From the NCBI GenBank assembly GCA_951799445.1, contig OX637289.1, positions 1,652,501 through 1,716,500 on the forward strand: a DNA stretch of 64,000 nt, read 5' to 3'. The notes under the pieces were generated by a model. That model was given only the letters and a program-made list of their open reading frames with translations. It did not search any database and was not told the DNA's origin. The position numbers and the translations under genes were made by a program. Shown here piece after piece: positions 50,018-60,423 of this stretch; position 1 is the stretch's first letter, and every line of letters starts with the position of its first letter. The DNA comes from Pseudisothecium myosuroides (lineage: Eukaryota; Streptophyta; Bryopsida; Hypnales; Lembophyllaceae).

Positions 50018-50278
50018 GATGTTAAACCCGTTCCACAAAGTAGGACCAGCAATGTGGATTTACCCCGGGGGAAAATGCTGGAATTTTTTATTTGTCACAA
50101 TTTTTTTTTTTTGCAAATTCTGAATTCATATTTGCAATCAGAGACCCCAAATTAACTAGGAAGGGTCTATAATATACCCTAGACACAACTCAAAATAAGG
50201 GGCTTTTTTTTACCTTTATCCCCTCAAAAACACAAAATTTACCTTGTTGGTCCCACTTCATGAGACGGATTTAACGTC
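50018..50278. mobile_element. MITE with GAYGTTAAAYCCGT ends (copy W2)
   Basis: Left end GATGTTAAACCCGTTCCAC, right end GAGACGGATTTAACGTC. The core shares GAGACCCCAAATTAACTAGG and CAACTCAAAATAAGGGG with W1. Non-coding; target duplication unresolved. Confidence 0.7.
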
Positions 50279-50869
50279 CTACCTTGCAATGCAATGGATT
50301 GTTTGATGTCAATTTCTTGGGATTGTGATCTTTTATGCAATCTAGAAGACCATGTCCATGCCAATGGAGTTGCCATTTGTTTATGTACCTCACAAAGGTA
50401 AGGTAAAACAACCCATTGTGGTCAGAATTAGGAATTTTCTTGCATGACATTGCTGAATTTTTTTTTTTTTTTTTGCACATAAAGATAAGTGTGAGAAATA
50501 GCAAGAGCATTTTTTTATCTTTTTTTTGACAAAGTATGAATTTGCTATGAACTTTGAAGTGCTCGGCCCATCATGGCACCAAAGAGTCTCTAAATTGCCC
50601 CAGAACCAATTAAATATATATCTGTAATGCTCATCAGACATACCTAAAGTAGTCACAATAATTTCTAATGTAGAATGCCTAGAAAAGTCACTTCCTACAA
50701 TGAAATTATATTGAAAAGTTAGAAGTTCCTAATGAGGTCACTAATCACTCCAATACTATCAAATAAAACAATGATTGTGGCCCAAGTCTCGTTTATTAAA
50801 AAATCCATAATGGAATCATTTCTAGGTGTCCATTGTGGGATCTTTTGGCTGCAATGAGTTGTTTTACCT
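50279..50869. other. Intergenic DNA, no gene seen
   Basis: No supported feature apart from a T run at about 50.46 kb. Confidence 0.45.
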
Positions 50870-51598
50870 TATGTGTCATGTTTCAAGCTGTAAAGCTTGA
50901 ATGTTTTTTTAATGAGGTGTGAGCTTATTTATAAATACAATTTGCTTGCCAGCATTAATCTCTAATATTCCATGACTATGTTTCACCCAAACCGCTCCAA
51001 AACTGCCACTTCTTGTACAAGTACCAAATTTTGAAAAAAAATAAAATTTGGACACATGTAACCATAGCTTCTTGTAGTATGCTGATTTGAAAACATGCTG
51101 AAAAAATTTAAAAAAATTCCAACGCGTGGATTGCAAAATATGAGCTTTTGAATTCATAAAAATATTTTTTTGGCCTTGTAAAAAATTGGGCAGCTGCACT
51201 TCACAAGGTCACATTTGTATGAAAAAATGTCCCAAATGGTGGGGGTTTTTTGGATTCATTCTTCAAGTCAAGTTGGCTACATGCTTAAAAAAATTTAGAT
51301 CATTTGGAATTGTAAAACATAGAGGAAAAAATTAGTAAGTACAAAGAAGTAGAGCATGACTCAAAATACTAAATTGTTAAGAATTTAATTATGGAATTAA
51401 AAGATGTCAATCCCAATGGTTATAATGTTGTAATAAACATCTACATCCTCTGAGTTAATTTTTTCCAAAAAATATTGAAAATTGAGTAAAGTAAACAACT
51501 TCAAAGTTTATTTTAGAGTAGAGAATCCACAATTGCCTGCAAACTAAACTCCTCATAACTTTTGACTCATTGATCGAAATGAAATGATTCAAAGCTTT

Positions 51599-51600
<2 letters not shown>

Positions 51601-51649
<49 letters not shown>
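51601..51649. repeat. (TA)n microsatellite
   Basis: About 24 uninterrupted AT dinucleotides inside a TTAA-type element. Such runs are commonly unstable in length. Confidence 0.98.
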
Positions 51650-51652
<3 letters not shown>

Positions 51653-51836
51653 CTAGAAAATTAGTTTAAAATTTTTGTTTTTGAAAAACTTGATTTTTTT
51701 AATCTGTCCAAATTGCCCATTTACAAATAAAGGTAACATATTAGGCCATAACTTTTGATTCATATTTCCAAATGTCACGAAATTTAGTGCACATGAAAGA
51801 TATTCCTCGTCCACACCTTCTACTAACCCCTAAAGG

Positions 51837-52743
51837 ACCGTTGTCCCTCAGGGGGACAAATGGGATTTTGGGTAGGTATTTACAGGCTGAAATTTTGACT
51901 GATTTTTTGAAACTTTTTTTGAAGATAGAAAAACTGATAAGCTTTGTGGAAATATAATTTTTTTCACAATCAGTGCCCATGAACAAAAGTTATAATCAAA
52001 TAAGCTCAAAACAGGGGATTGGTGGTAGCAAAAAAAATTTGCAAAATTTTGAATTTCTTTTTTGAATTTTTTTTCTCATAGATTATATTTTTGGCTATCT
52101 TGAAAGCTTTGACTCATTTCATTTGGATTTGTTATGAGAAAGTTATGGACATTCTTGTTTTTGAGGCAGTTAGAGCATCTTCTTGAAAAAAATAACTTGT
52201 AGGATGCATTTCTAAATGCAATTTTCGCAATTTTTCAAAATATTTTTTTTGCATGGTTGAGTTTACTTGCTAGAACAATCTCACCATTGGGATTAGTGCA
52301 TTTTAATTCCATCTTAGAGAAATTAATAATTTAGATTTTCCTTCTATCTCATGCCTACTTCTACTTAACAATTTTTTTAAGATTGAAGATTAAGTTTTTT
52401 TGAATTTTTTTTTCCCTAGACCCTCAACTCAACTCTCCATTGTAAAGATTTAAAGCTCAAAACTCTATAGTGCAAAAATTTTAAGTTAAAAATGTTCAAA
52501 GTCAAAAAATCTAGTCCCGCAATGTATTGAAAAACTTGTTTTTTCCACTTTAAACGCAAATATCTTGCAATCTGTGCAGTAAAAAATTCTGAAATTTTTT
52601 CTACACTTTTTTATACTAGTTAGGTGTAAGATCCTATGGTTAGATGTAATAAAAAAAACAATTAAATTGTTTTTTACTCTTTGCTATAGAAATGACAGTT
52701 TTGAGTGTTTTTGGGCAGAAAAAAGGCCTCAGCCCATTAGGGG
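51837..52743 (+). mobile_element. TTAA-flanked element, ~0.9 kb type (copy F), nested in H
   Basis: Left end CCCCTAAAGGACCGTTGTCC, right end CCTCAGCCCATTAGGGG. Flanks are CTAA (mutated TTAA, 51833-51836) and TTAA (52744-52747). Its sequence is a close reverse complement of copy D at 19.5-20.4 kb through most of its length. The left end contains the small stem GGACCGTTGTCC also seen in D. Confidence 0.85.
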
Positions 52744-53224
52744 TTAAGATTTCAGTCTAAAATATGCAAATCCTCATTCACACCAACTTGCCTAAAATTT
52801 CTATGTTGCCTAAAAATGCATGTTGGTCCTTTAGGGATTAAAGGTGTGGAAATACAATAACTTGACTTTCAGCTATTCGATTTATAGAAATTTTGGGTGT
52901 AGCACCCACAATCAAAGACCACGAAACCATTAATCGCAATCGCCGTGTTGGTATACCGTTTGCCCTTGCACGTATGTGTCGGGCATACAGTTTTAGGGTT
53001 TAGGGGTCTGCCCGAGGAAAACATAGCTGTGCCCGCTTGGGAACAATGGAAGATAATTTGGGGAGGTGACTTGCTCCAGGTTAGATATAGAATTTTGCAA
53101 GCTTTTTGCAATCGAGCTGTGAAACTTGAATTTTTTTAATGTGAGGTGAGCTTGTCTGTGAAATACAATTTGCTTGCCAACATTTAAGGTGCGGAAATAT
53201 AAGGTAGGAGGTTCAGAAATGCAT

Positions 53225-53756
53225 TAGGAAAAAAATGAGCCCTACAAGGGGCTGCGAGTTCCGGACAGCAAGGGAACGGCTGGGAACGCAAGTCGAAAAA
53301 AAGAAGCAAAAGAGCACCCCCCCCCCCCCCTCTTCTATTTGGCCAGCTAATTGCAGCGCAAGACAACGTCGGAACAGCGCAGGACTGTTCAAATAAATTA
53401 TTAAAAAAATATTTAATAAGTACTTTAAAAAATAAATATTAAAAAAATACAAAATTACAGAATTTTCAGATGTGATGTGGCATGAATGGTGCCATGTCAG
53501 ATTGCTTTTTCTGAAAATTTATTATTTAATTATTAAAATATTATTAAAATATTTTTTTAATATTTTTTTAATTTAAAAAAAATAACATTTAACATTTATT
53601 TATTTTTTAATATTTTAACATTTTTATTTTTTTATTGTGACCACTATTCATCAATGATGATGAATAGTGGCCATTGTCCCTCAAAGGGGCTATGAGTTCC
53701 ATTGAAAGGAACTCTTCAAAGGGAAGCAGCCCCTTTAAGGGCTCATTTTTTTCCTA
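53225..53756. mobile_element. MITE with TAGGAAAAAAATGAGCCC ends (copy Z1), nested in X3
   Basis: Near-perfect inverted ends TAGGAAAAAAATGAGCCC and GGGCTCATTTTTTTCCTA. They are flanked by CAT on the left and ATG on the right, and the uninterrupted X1 reads AAATGGAGC here. Subterminal GGGGCTGCGAGTTCC and GGAACTC motifs resemble Z2. A C run of 14 lies at about 53.32 kb. Whether ATG is a 3-bp target duplication or part of the ends is unclear. Confidence 0.75.
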
Positions 53757-53947
53757 ATGGAGCATCTAAGGATTGGTCCACCTTTTTCATGTATTTCCTT
53801 GGACGGGAATATTTTTAGCTCATTTTTCAGACATATAGAAATTGATGAGGAATCTAACCCAAGTGGTTTCGTATTTTTTCGAGCATTTTTGAATTACTTA
53901 TGAATTTTCAAATGAGTTGGGTCGTAGGTCCCTATTTGTGACTCTAG

Positions 53948-54121
53948 CCTTAGAAGAGATTCGGCTTCTAAGAGACTGCGAGTTCCCGGATTGTGGGAAC
54001 TCTGCAGGAATGCTGGGACGCTGCCAAATGGCTAGTCTGACGTGGCCAAGTGATTGTCACATCAGATTTTTTTGATTTTTTTTTTGAAAAATAAAAATAA
54101 AAATTTAATATTCTTTTAACA

Positions 54122-54153
<32 letters not shown>

Positions 54154-54282
54154 TTTAAATTTTTTTATTTTTTTATTTTTTTATTTTTTTAATAACTTTT
54201 TTTTTTTGACAGCAAGGGCTGGTTCCCAACATTGGGAACAACCTTGAAATGGTCTTCCAAAGGCTCAGATCTCCTCTAATGG
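53948..54282. mobile_element. MITE with CCWTTAGARGAGAT ends (copy Z2), nested in X3
   Basis: Ends CCTTAGAAGAGAT and ATCTCCTCTAATGG. It interrupts a stretch that is continuous in X1 (GACCCTAGATTTTTCATAAAC). Internal phrases GCGAGTTCCCGGATTGTGGG and a CATCAGAT motif are shared with the other Z copies. It includes a (TA)n run at about 54.13-54.15 kb. Non-coding. Confidence 0.65.
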
Positions 54283-54665
54283 TCTTTCATAAACAATTCA
54301 CTTGCAATTCTAAATAAAAATGGGAAAAGCAAAGAGAATGATTGGCTCTTGCAATTAATAATGTTTTTTTTCCTTGATTCATTCAATGACTATACTAGTC
54401 AATTTCTGAACCAACTCATGTCCATTTCATAGCCATTTATAGGGTCCATTCTTATTGCCCACTCCGTTTTACAGCCTCCTACCGTTTGCCCACTATCGTT
54501 TGCTTTTGCATGTTTGCATGGAGCATACAATTTTAGGGTTTGACGGGTCTGCCCAAAGAAAATATAGTCGTGCTTGCTTGGAAACAATGGAAGATGGTTT
54601 TGGGAGGTGACTTGCTTCAGTTTAGATAAAAACTTTGGCAAATTTTCTGTAACTAACTTGCTCTG

Positions 54666-56090
54666 CTCCTGAAATTCAGATCTTGTAATAATTATATAAG
54701 AGGCAACCCATTTCTGACCACTTAAGGAATTTCATGTATTTGCAGGGCGGCTGTCGTGACTGGGAAAATTTTCCCTGGTGTAGCAATAGACTGTGGAAGG
54801 TTTCCATAATTTTTTAGATTTTTTTTCCGCAAAACACAATTACTGTGAATTTTTCAACGGAATATTTTGTTCCTCCCATACCAATGATATAGGGCTTGCT
54901 ATTTCCAACCATGGGTTGAAAACAAAATCGACCAAGGGGTGGTTTCAACATTGAGAGTCTTGTAGCCAATCAAAATGTGCCACAATTACCTTGGGAACCG
55001 TGCCATAATTAATCATTGTTCCTCTCTTGCTTCACGGAAAGAGAACAATCTACATAGCCAAAGTGGGGCGCTAGTCAAGAATGGATTGCCTCCCATATAC
55101 CACAGTTTGTCAAGATGAAATAATCATGGTTTTGTTCACATTAATTTTGTCACACTGATTGGAAAAAATTTAGAGAAGCATCAATTTTGTCCAAAAAATT
55201 CAGAAAAGCATCAATCTTGATCTAGGCACCCGATTGGAAAAAAAAATAGTTTTTCACCAAGGATTTACATGTTTACACATTGTGTCTAAATTTTATGAAC
55301 ATCCGACCAAAAATGACTTTGTAGGAACCTATCCAAGATTTCTTGCGTATGTTGAATGGATACTTGGTCTTTTGGGAGTTAATATGAATTTTGAAGTTGG
55401 AATCATATAAGGTTCCAAAAGAACCTTTACTTTGACATAGTCATTGTTGATATATTAGAAAATGCTCTCTCTCTCTACATAAAAAAAGTTAGAGAACGCT
55501 TTTAGTTTCTAAATTGTTTTCGATACTAGTACAAACTTGAGCTGACATACACTTGGGAAATGATTCACAAGATCTATATGACATATGCGGCCCACATTTT
55601 TACAAATGAGCACCTCTAAACTGTACCCAGTAAGGCCACTAAAGTCAAAAAGTGGCCGATGAATGTGACTTTCTAAGTTGCTACGGAAATGAAGAACTCA
55701 ACTATTGGTCTGAAAATTGGATCATTTTTTACTAAGTACCTTGATAATAGGTCTCGTCCTTTCAGTAACCCATCCCCATGTTCAAAAATCTTGGGCTTTG
55801 ATGAAAATGACTGGACAACTGGTTTCAAGTACTAATACTCGGACATGAATGCTTCTCGGGTTTTGGCCAAATGTATTGAGCTCCCAACAAAGGTTGAATT
55901 TGGACACCAGAGGTATGATGACTCGTCCTCTTTGAAACCTTCTGAGAGGGCAACTGGCATTGGAAATTGTGCATCCTCTCGACACACGCAACAACAATCG
56001 TAGGCCCATCGAGCAGCCTACGCTGCCAACTTCGGGGTCATATCAACAGAAACGGAGCAAATTTCTTTGGATAACCATACTTGTACGAAA
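54666..56090. other. Intergenic DNA, no gene seen
   Basis: Less AT-rich than its surroundings in places, but no gene family or splice-consistent open frames were recognised. Confidence 0.45.
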
Positions 56091-56340
56091 TGGAGTTCTC
56101 GTTTATCGGTTACACATGGACAAAATGTAACTAAGAGTATGTGAAGTCCAACTTTAACTTTTGAAGGACGCTGAGACCCAAAAGTGGTTGATGGATGACT
56201 CCATTGTTCACTGTAGAAACAAAGAATGCACTTGTTGGTTCAAGAATCAGAGCAGTTTTGGTGATTACCGGCTTGGTCATACAGGGGGCGTCCTTTAAGG
56301 ATTAAGAATGAATTTTGTTTGTTTGTACATGTATTTTGGA
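56091..56340. repeat. Direct repeat, copy 1 of 2 (~240 bp)
   Basis: Shares TTACACATGGACAAAAT, AAGAGTATGTGAAGTCCAAC, GAAGGACGCTGAGACC and GTCATAC with 56745-56995 in the same orientation. Divergence is roughly one base in eight by eye. The two copies are separated by a MITE. The identity of the repeat is unknown. Confidence 0.75.
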
Positions 56341-56342
56341 GT

Positions 56343-56732
56343 AAGGGAGCCGACCCATTTTTGATCAACCTTCCCTCCCCCCGTTTCCAATCTATAGGCT
56401 ACTCTCTTTCCATAAAGTTGTGGCTCAATCCCCAGAGCAATTGTGGTGCATTATGATTTGTTGCAGGGCTCTCAATATTGCAACCAGCCCTTGGTCGATT
56501 TTGCAATCAGCCTATGGTCAAAAATAGAAAGGTCTATATCACCATTATAGGTCAAAGTGAGAATCTTCTACTAAAAAATTCATAGTAATTACATTTTTTG
56601 TAATTAAATTCTAGAAAAATATACAATCCTTCCAAATTCTATTTTTGTACAAGGGAAAAATTTTGCATTCAAAAAACTTAAACTCCGAATATGCCTAATT
56701 GCTTGAGTGGTGAGTAATGGGTCGGCTCCTTT
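56343..56732. mobile_element. TA-flanked MITE with GGAGCCGACCCATT ends (Y)
   Basis: Left AGGGAGCCGACCCATT after TA (56341-56342), right AATGGGTCGGCTCCTT before TA (56733-56734). 390 bp, no coding capacity. The TA target suggests the Tc1/mariner supergroup. It sits between the two direct repeats. Confidence 0.7.
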
Positions 56733-56744
56733 ACGTATTAGAGT

Positions 56745-56995
56745 TCTCATTTATCAGTTACACATGGACAAAATATAACTAAGAGTATGTGAAGTCCAAC
56801 TTTAACCTTGAAGGACGCTGAGACCAAAAAGTGGTCAATAAATGACTTCATTGTTCATTGTAGAATCAAAGAATGCACCTATTGGTTCAAGAATCGAAGC
56901 AATTTTATTATTACCTTGGTCATACGGGACCATCCTTTAAGGGTGAAGGATGAATTGTGTTTGTTTTTGCATGAATTTTGGAATACACATTTTAT
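56745..56995. repeat. Direct repeat, copy 2 of 2 (~240 bp)
   Basis: Second copy of the segment at 56091-56340, same orientation, with small deletions. It is followed by AT-rich spacer up to the next transposon. Confidence 0.75.
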
Positions 56996-57136
56996 TCCTT
57001 AGTCGATATCAATGGTGCCTACTAAGCGGCTTATATTTCCACTTGTTCCATATAATAGAAACGCAAGCTTGTTGTCAATGATCTGTAACTTGCGATCTTC
57101 CTCATGCATCCCCTTTGTACAGAACATGCAAGTTAA

Positions 57137-57873
57137 CCCCTAAATGACGGACCTATGACCACTGATTCCAAGCCTCACTACCCAACACTCAATTTGTTGC
57201 CATTTTGCAACTGGATATGTATGAAAAATTCTATATTTATTTTTCAGAGATGAAACCACATGTTTTCTTTACTTCACAAAAAATTTAGATTTTTTTTGAG
57301 GAAAATTGATTTTTTTGAGAATTTTTGAAGAAAAAGTGAAGAAAAATCACATCAAATAGATAATTATTTCAAAAAATCTGAAAATTTCACCATGTGTGTA
57401 TATTACAATGACAAACATCATGGTGTAAACTCAATTTCCGTGTCATTCTGTAATTAGAAAACAATAGACATTGAAAATGCACCTGAAGTTCAATATGCAA
57501 TAAAATATTCAATATTAGGAATTTTCTGAAAATTCAAATTGGAGAAGAAACTAGAGTAGATGACCTTCATTTTGTTAGTTGGGCTCAAACTCAAAAAATA
57601 TCATTTTTGTAGAGAAATTTCAGATTTCAAGCAAGGAGCAACAATTTCCCAAAATACACTAAAATAGCATATTTTGTGATCCGTTTTTTTGACTAACTTC
57701 TCATTCACTTGCAGACAAACAGTTGCAAGACTACAAACTCGATTGGATTCTCTTCATAACCCCACATAGAAGGTCTCCTAGGAAAATATAGATGAAAAAG
57801 TGAATTCAAGCTCTTTCCAGCTCATCTTGTTGTCATCCAAACGCCATGGAATGGCGCTGGCGTCGTTACAGGG
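57137..57873. mobile_element. TTAA-flanked element, ~0.74 kb type (copy K), uninterrupted
   Basis: Left end CCCCTAAATGACGGACC, right end GGCGTCGTTACAGGG. Perfect TTAA lies on both flanks (57133-57136 and 57874-57877). It is the uninterrupted relative of copy C and provides the empty sites for the X1 and B2 insertions. Non-coding. Confidence 0.88.
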
Positions 57874-57944
57874 TTAACAAACTTTTCTCTACAGGAGCAA
57901 ATGGGCTCGGCTACCTTTGAAGTTCTGGATTTGTGTGCAGACTA

Positions 57945-58635
57945 AGGTAGTATGGCCTAAAAGCGACCATTTAAGGGCTGATCTACCTTTTTCACAGGTT
58001 TCCATGAATAGAAATGTTTTTGGATCATTTTTTTTTTTTGGAAACCGGAGTTTATTCCAGAAAAGAAACACAAAACAAACTGCGGAAAGCCGAGGGCCAC
58101 GCCCTGGAGAACACCACAAACACAACCACAATAAAACTTACAATTACATGAAGATCCCACGGGTGGGCTTCTTCAGGTTCCAGGAGATATTACTACCAAC
58201 CCTAGAGCCAAAGAATGGTGACCTAAGCCACATGTTGTCAAATTTCCTAAAGAACCTATCTGCCTTCGTTGGGTGACGCTCGCAGAGGATGGTAGTCTTT
58301 TGGATCATTTTTCAGAGAAAGAAAAATGGATGTGGAACGTTACACAAGTGGTTTCATATTTTTTGAATCATTTTTGAATTACTTATGAATTTTTAAAAAA
58401 AAAACTGTTGTAGACACCTATTTGTGACCCTAGGTCTTCCAAAATCTGACCACTTGCAACTTCTAAAGTGATTTGAGTAAATGAAGGCCAATGATTGGCT
58501 CTTGCAATAAATAATATTTTTCTCTCGATTCTCTCAATGGCTTGAGAGGTCCATTTAAAGATCACCTAATGTCCATTTCAGACCTAAATATAGGATCAAT
58601 TTGAAGAGGCCGCTCGCTTTTAGAGCAGACTACCT
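57945..58635. mobile_element. TA-flanked MITE related to AGGTAGGAGG clan (copy X4), interrupted
   Basis: Left end AGGTAGTATGGCCTAAAAGC, right end TAGAGCAGACTACCT. TA lies on both flanks (57943-57944 and 58636-58637). The interior closely matches X2 at 40.75-41.1 kb once the retroposon at about 58031-58297 is removed. Confidence 0.82.
58031..58297 (-). mobile_element. Non-LTR retroposon tail inserted in X4, poly(A) on minus strand
   Basis: Begins with a T run (poly(A) in reverse) and is flanked by direct repeats of about 14-15 bp reading TTTTGGATCATTTTT (from 58017 and from 58298). X2 shows the uninterrupted host sequence. GC-richer than the host. The minus-strand 3' portion carries degraded coding phrases (for example NISWNLKKPTRGIF). 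Sharp duplications suggest a fairly recent, 5'-truncated insertion. Confidence 0.82.
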
Positions 58636-58733
58636 TAAGTTAGTCTTTGGGGTGCAAGACTCCTTTGCACATGACTTAATTTTATTCATAAGTTGATTGT
58701 TGTGTGATCTCAGTGAGTTTGGCTAAACAATTA

Positions 58734-59975
58734 ACTTAGGGCATCGCCACCGCATACTCGCCAAAGAGGGGTGCCAAGTGCAACTTACTTTAGTGAGTGG
58801 ATTTGAAGAGTGGAGCTTTACCGCTCCCCCTTTGCCCCACAACTGATGCACCAAGCATGCGCGCCAAATGGAAAATGCAATAAGAAGAGTTTCCTGGTTT
58901 TGAAATTGAACTTCAAATAAATTCAATTTTGAGTGCTTTTAGAAGAATCTTTCATTGCTTCTAGAGCATTTCCATTCTATTTTTAAGTTGGTAGGGTAGA
59001 AGTGAATCTCTCTATATACACATGGGGTGGTAGGAAGTAGAACAAACAATGTGGGATAAGAAAATTAGAGTTGGAGTAGGAGCTCAACCACTCCTAGTTT
59101 ATTCAAAAGTAGGAATTGTGTTAAAAGTAGAATTTCAGACCTCATTTAGGCATAGTAGAATACCTTTTTCAAAAAACTTTGAAATAAAAAAAGGTCTTAA
59201 ATCAATCTAACTTTCATCTCCAAAAATCCGTTTGAGATTTTGAGCCTCCAATCAAAAGTTATGGACAAATTTTAGAGATAATGTTTGAAGGGAATTTTTT
59301 TTTGACATTTTCAATCATTTTCTCTGAAATTTGTCCATAACTTTTGATTGGAAGCTCAAAATCTCAAACAGATTTTTGGAAATGAAAATTAGATTGATTT
59401 GACAACTTTTCTTAATTCAAAGTTATTTCAAAAAAGGTATTCAACTATGCCTAAATGAGGTCTTAAATTCTACTTTTAACACAATTCCTACATTTGAATT
59501 AACTATGAGTGATTGAGTTCCTACTCCATCTAATTTACTTATCCCACATTGTTTGTTCTACCTCCTACCCCCCCCCCCCCATGTGTATATAATGATCTAC
59601 TCCTCTCACTTCAAATCCAACAAAAGTTAGAAATACTTTCAACCAAATTTTGACAGACACAAGTGTAGGAAACCTTCTTGAAGTCAAAAATATTTTCTTC
59701 CCTTTGTTTATCACACAAATTAAGGGAATTTCATAGCAATTAAATTCTTTTAATTACATTTGAGTGCCAGTTGGGGAGGTCGGTACCTCGAAGTCAAGGT
59801 GAAAAGGGAGTCAAACTTCATAGCGAGCCGCGTTGAGGACTCCCCATTTGTCCGTCCCTTCTTCAAAACTTAAAGTGGCCAAGCATTTTGGGCAAGTCCG
59901 CGTGCTTGCCGTGGGGGAAAAAATGAGTCTGACATGCCAGTTGAGCCGCTTTGGAGTGTAGCCGTAGCGATGCTC
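58734..59975. mobile_element. DNA transposon-like element with GGGCATCGCC ends, carrying a foldback
   Basis: Left end TTAGGGCATCGCCACCGC, right end GCCGTAGCGATGCTCTAA (imperfect inverted repeat). The 10-bp repeat TAAACAATTA lies on both sides (58724-58733 and 59976-59985). It could be a 9-10-bp target duplication (Mutator-like) or simply two units of the adjacent 58-bp array; the ends themselves recall PIF/Harbinger MITEs. It contains the foldback at 59013-59590. No transposase seen. Confidence 0.55.
59013..59590. mobile_element. Large foldback element (copy V2)
   Basis: Two arms of about 270 bp, nearly complementary throughout, with the loop near 59.3 kb. Examples: GACCTCATTTAGGCATAGT with ACTATGCCTAAATGAGGTC, CATGGGG with CCCCATG at the ends. 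A C run of about 13 lies at the right arm end. It is related to V1 at 45.25-45.73 kb. If transcribed it would give a long hairpin RNA, a potential small-RNA source. Non-coding. Confidence 0.85.
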
Positions 59976-60199
59976 TAAACAATTAGAGCAGCCCCACAGC
60001 AACATGCTACAATTGACTTCTAAAGAGTTTGGCTAAACAATTAGAGCAGCCCTACAACAATACACCACAACTAACCTCTAAAGAGTTCGGCTAAATAATT
60101 AGAGCAATCCCACAGCAATACGCCACAACTAACCTCTAAAGAGTTCGGCTAAATAATTAGAGCAATCCCACAGCAATACGCCACAACTGACCTCTAAAG
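59976..60199. repeat. 58-bp tandem repeat, about four copies
   Basis: AATTAGAGCA recurs at 59981, 60039, 60097 and 60155, exactly 58 bases apart. Units contain CCACAGCAATACGCCACAAC and CTCTAAAGAGTTCGGCTAAA. The last two full units are almost identical, which suggests recent expansion at the right side. Confidence 0.93.
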
Positions 60200-60423
60200 G
60201 TTCTATACCATTGATCTTCTACAATAGAGGAATGCCCTCTATTGATTTGCTTGTGTGTGTTGCTTGAGCATGTTGCTATAGAGCTGCTTGTACTAGAAGA
60301 TTGTCAGGCACGACAAAACAACGCAACCATGTTAAATTGGTGATATGATGTTGAGAATATTTTGACTCTTTCTTATTACGATACACTTCAGTCGGGTGCA
60401 ATAAGTCCAATTAAAGAATATTA
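60200..60423. other. Intergenic DNA, no gene seen
   Basis: No supported feature. Confidence 0.5.

Larger units (their letters stand above)
50959..52837 (-). mobile_element. TTAA-flanked element, ~0.9 kb type (copy H), interrupted by copy F
   Basis: The left end is decayed (TCTCTAATATTCC) and the right end is TTGGTCCTTTAGGGA. It is flanked by TTAA at 50955-50958 and 52838-52841. The duplicated host segment at 53167-53195 carries the same flanks around a single TTTAA, which is an empty site. Copy F is inserted near its right end. The interior also contains a TA microsatellite at 51601-51649. Confidence 0.75.
53202..54483. mobile_element. TA-type MITE, AGGTAGGAGG ends (copy X3), carrying two insertions
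   Basis: Left end AGGTAGGAGGTTCAGAAATG after TA (53200-53201), right end ACAGCCTCCTACC. Removing the insertions at about 53225-53756 and 53948-54282 leaves about 400 bp that align with X1, including GAGCATCTAAGG, CTTATGAATTTTCAAA and CATAGCCATTTATAGGGTCC. The right flank is not a clear TA, so the outermost bases may be lost. Its CATTCTTATTGCCC is the empty site for copy D. Confidence 0.78.
50870..54665. repeat. Locally duplicated segment, three partial copies split by transposons
   Basis: Copy 1 at 50881-50958 plus 52842-52866; copy 2 at about 52930-53201; copy 3 at about 54487-54660. Copies 1 and 2 share AATACAATTTGCTTGCC with its flanks and GGTGYGGAAATA. Copies 2 and 3 share GCATACARTTTTAGGGTTT, GGGTCTGCCC and AACAATGGAAGAT. 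The unit is about 350 bp once the inserted elements are subtracted. The function of the unit is unknown. Confidence 0.7.
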
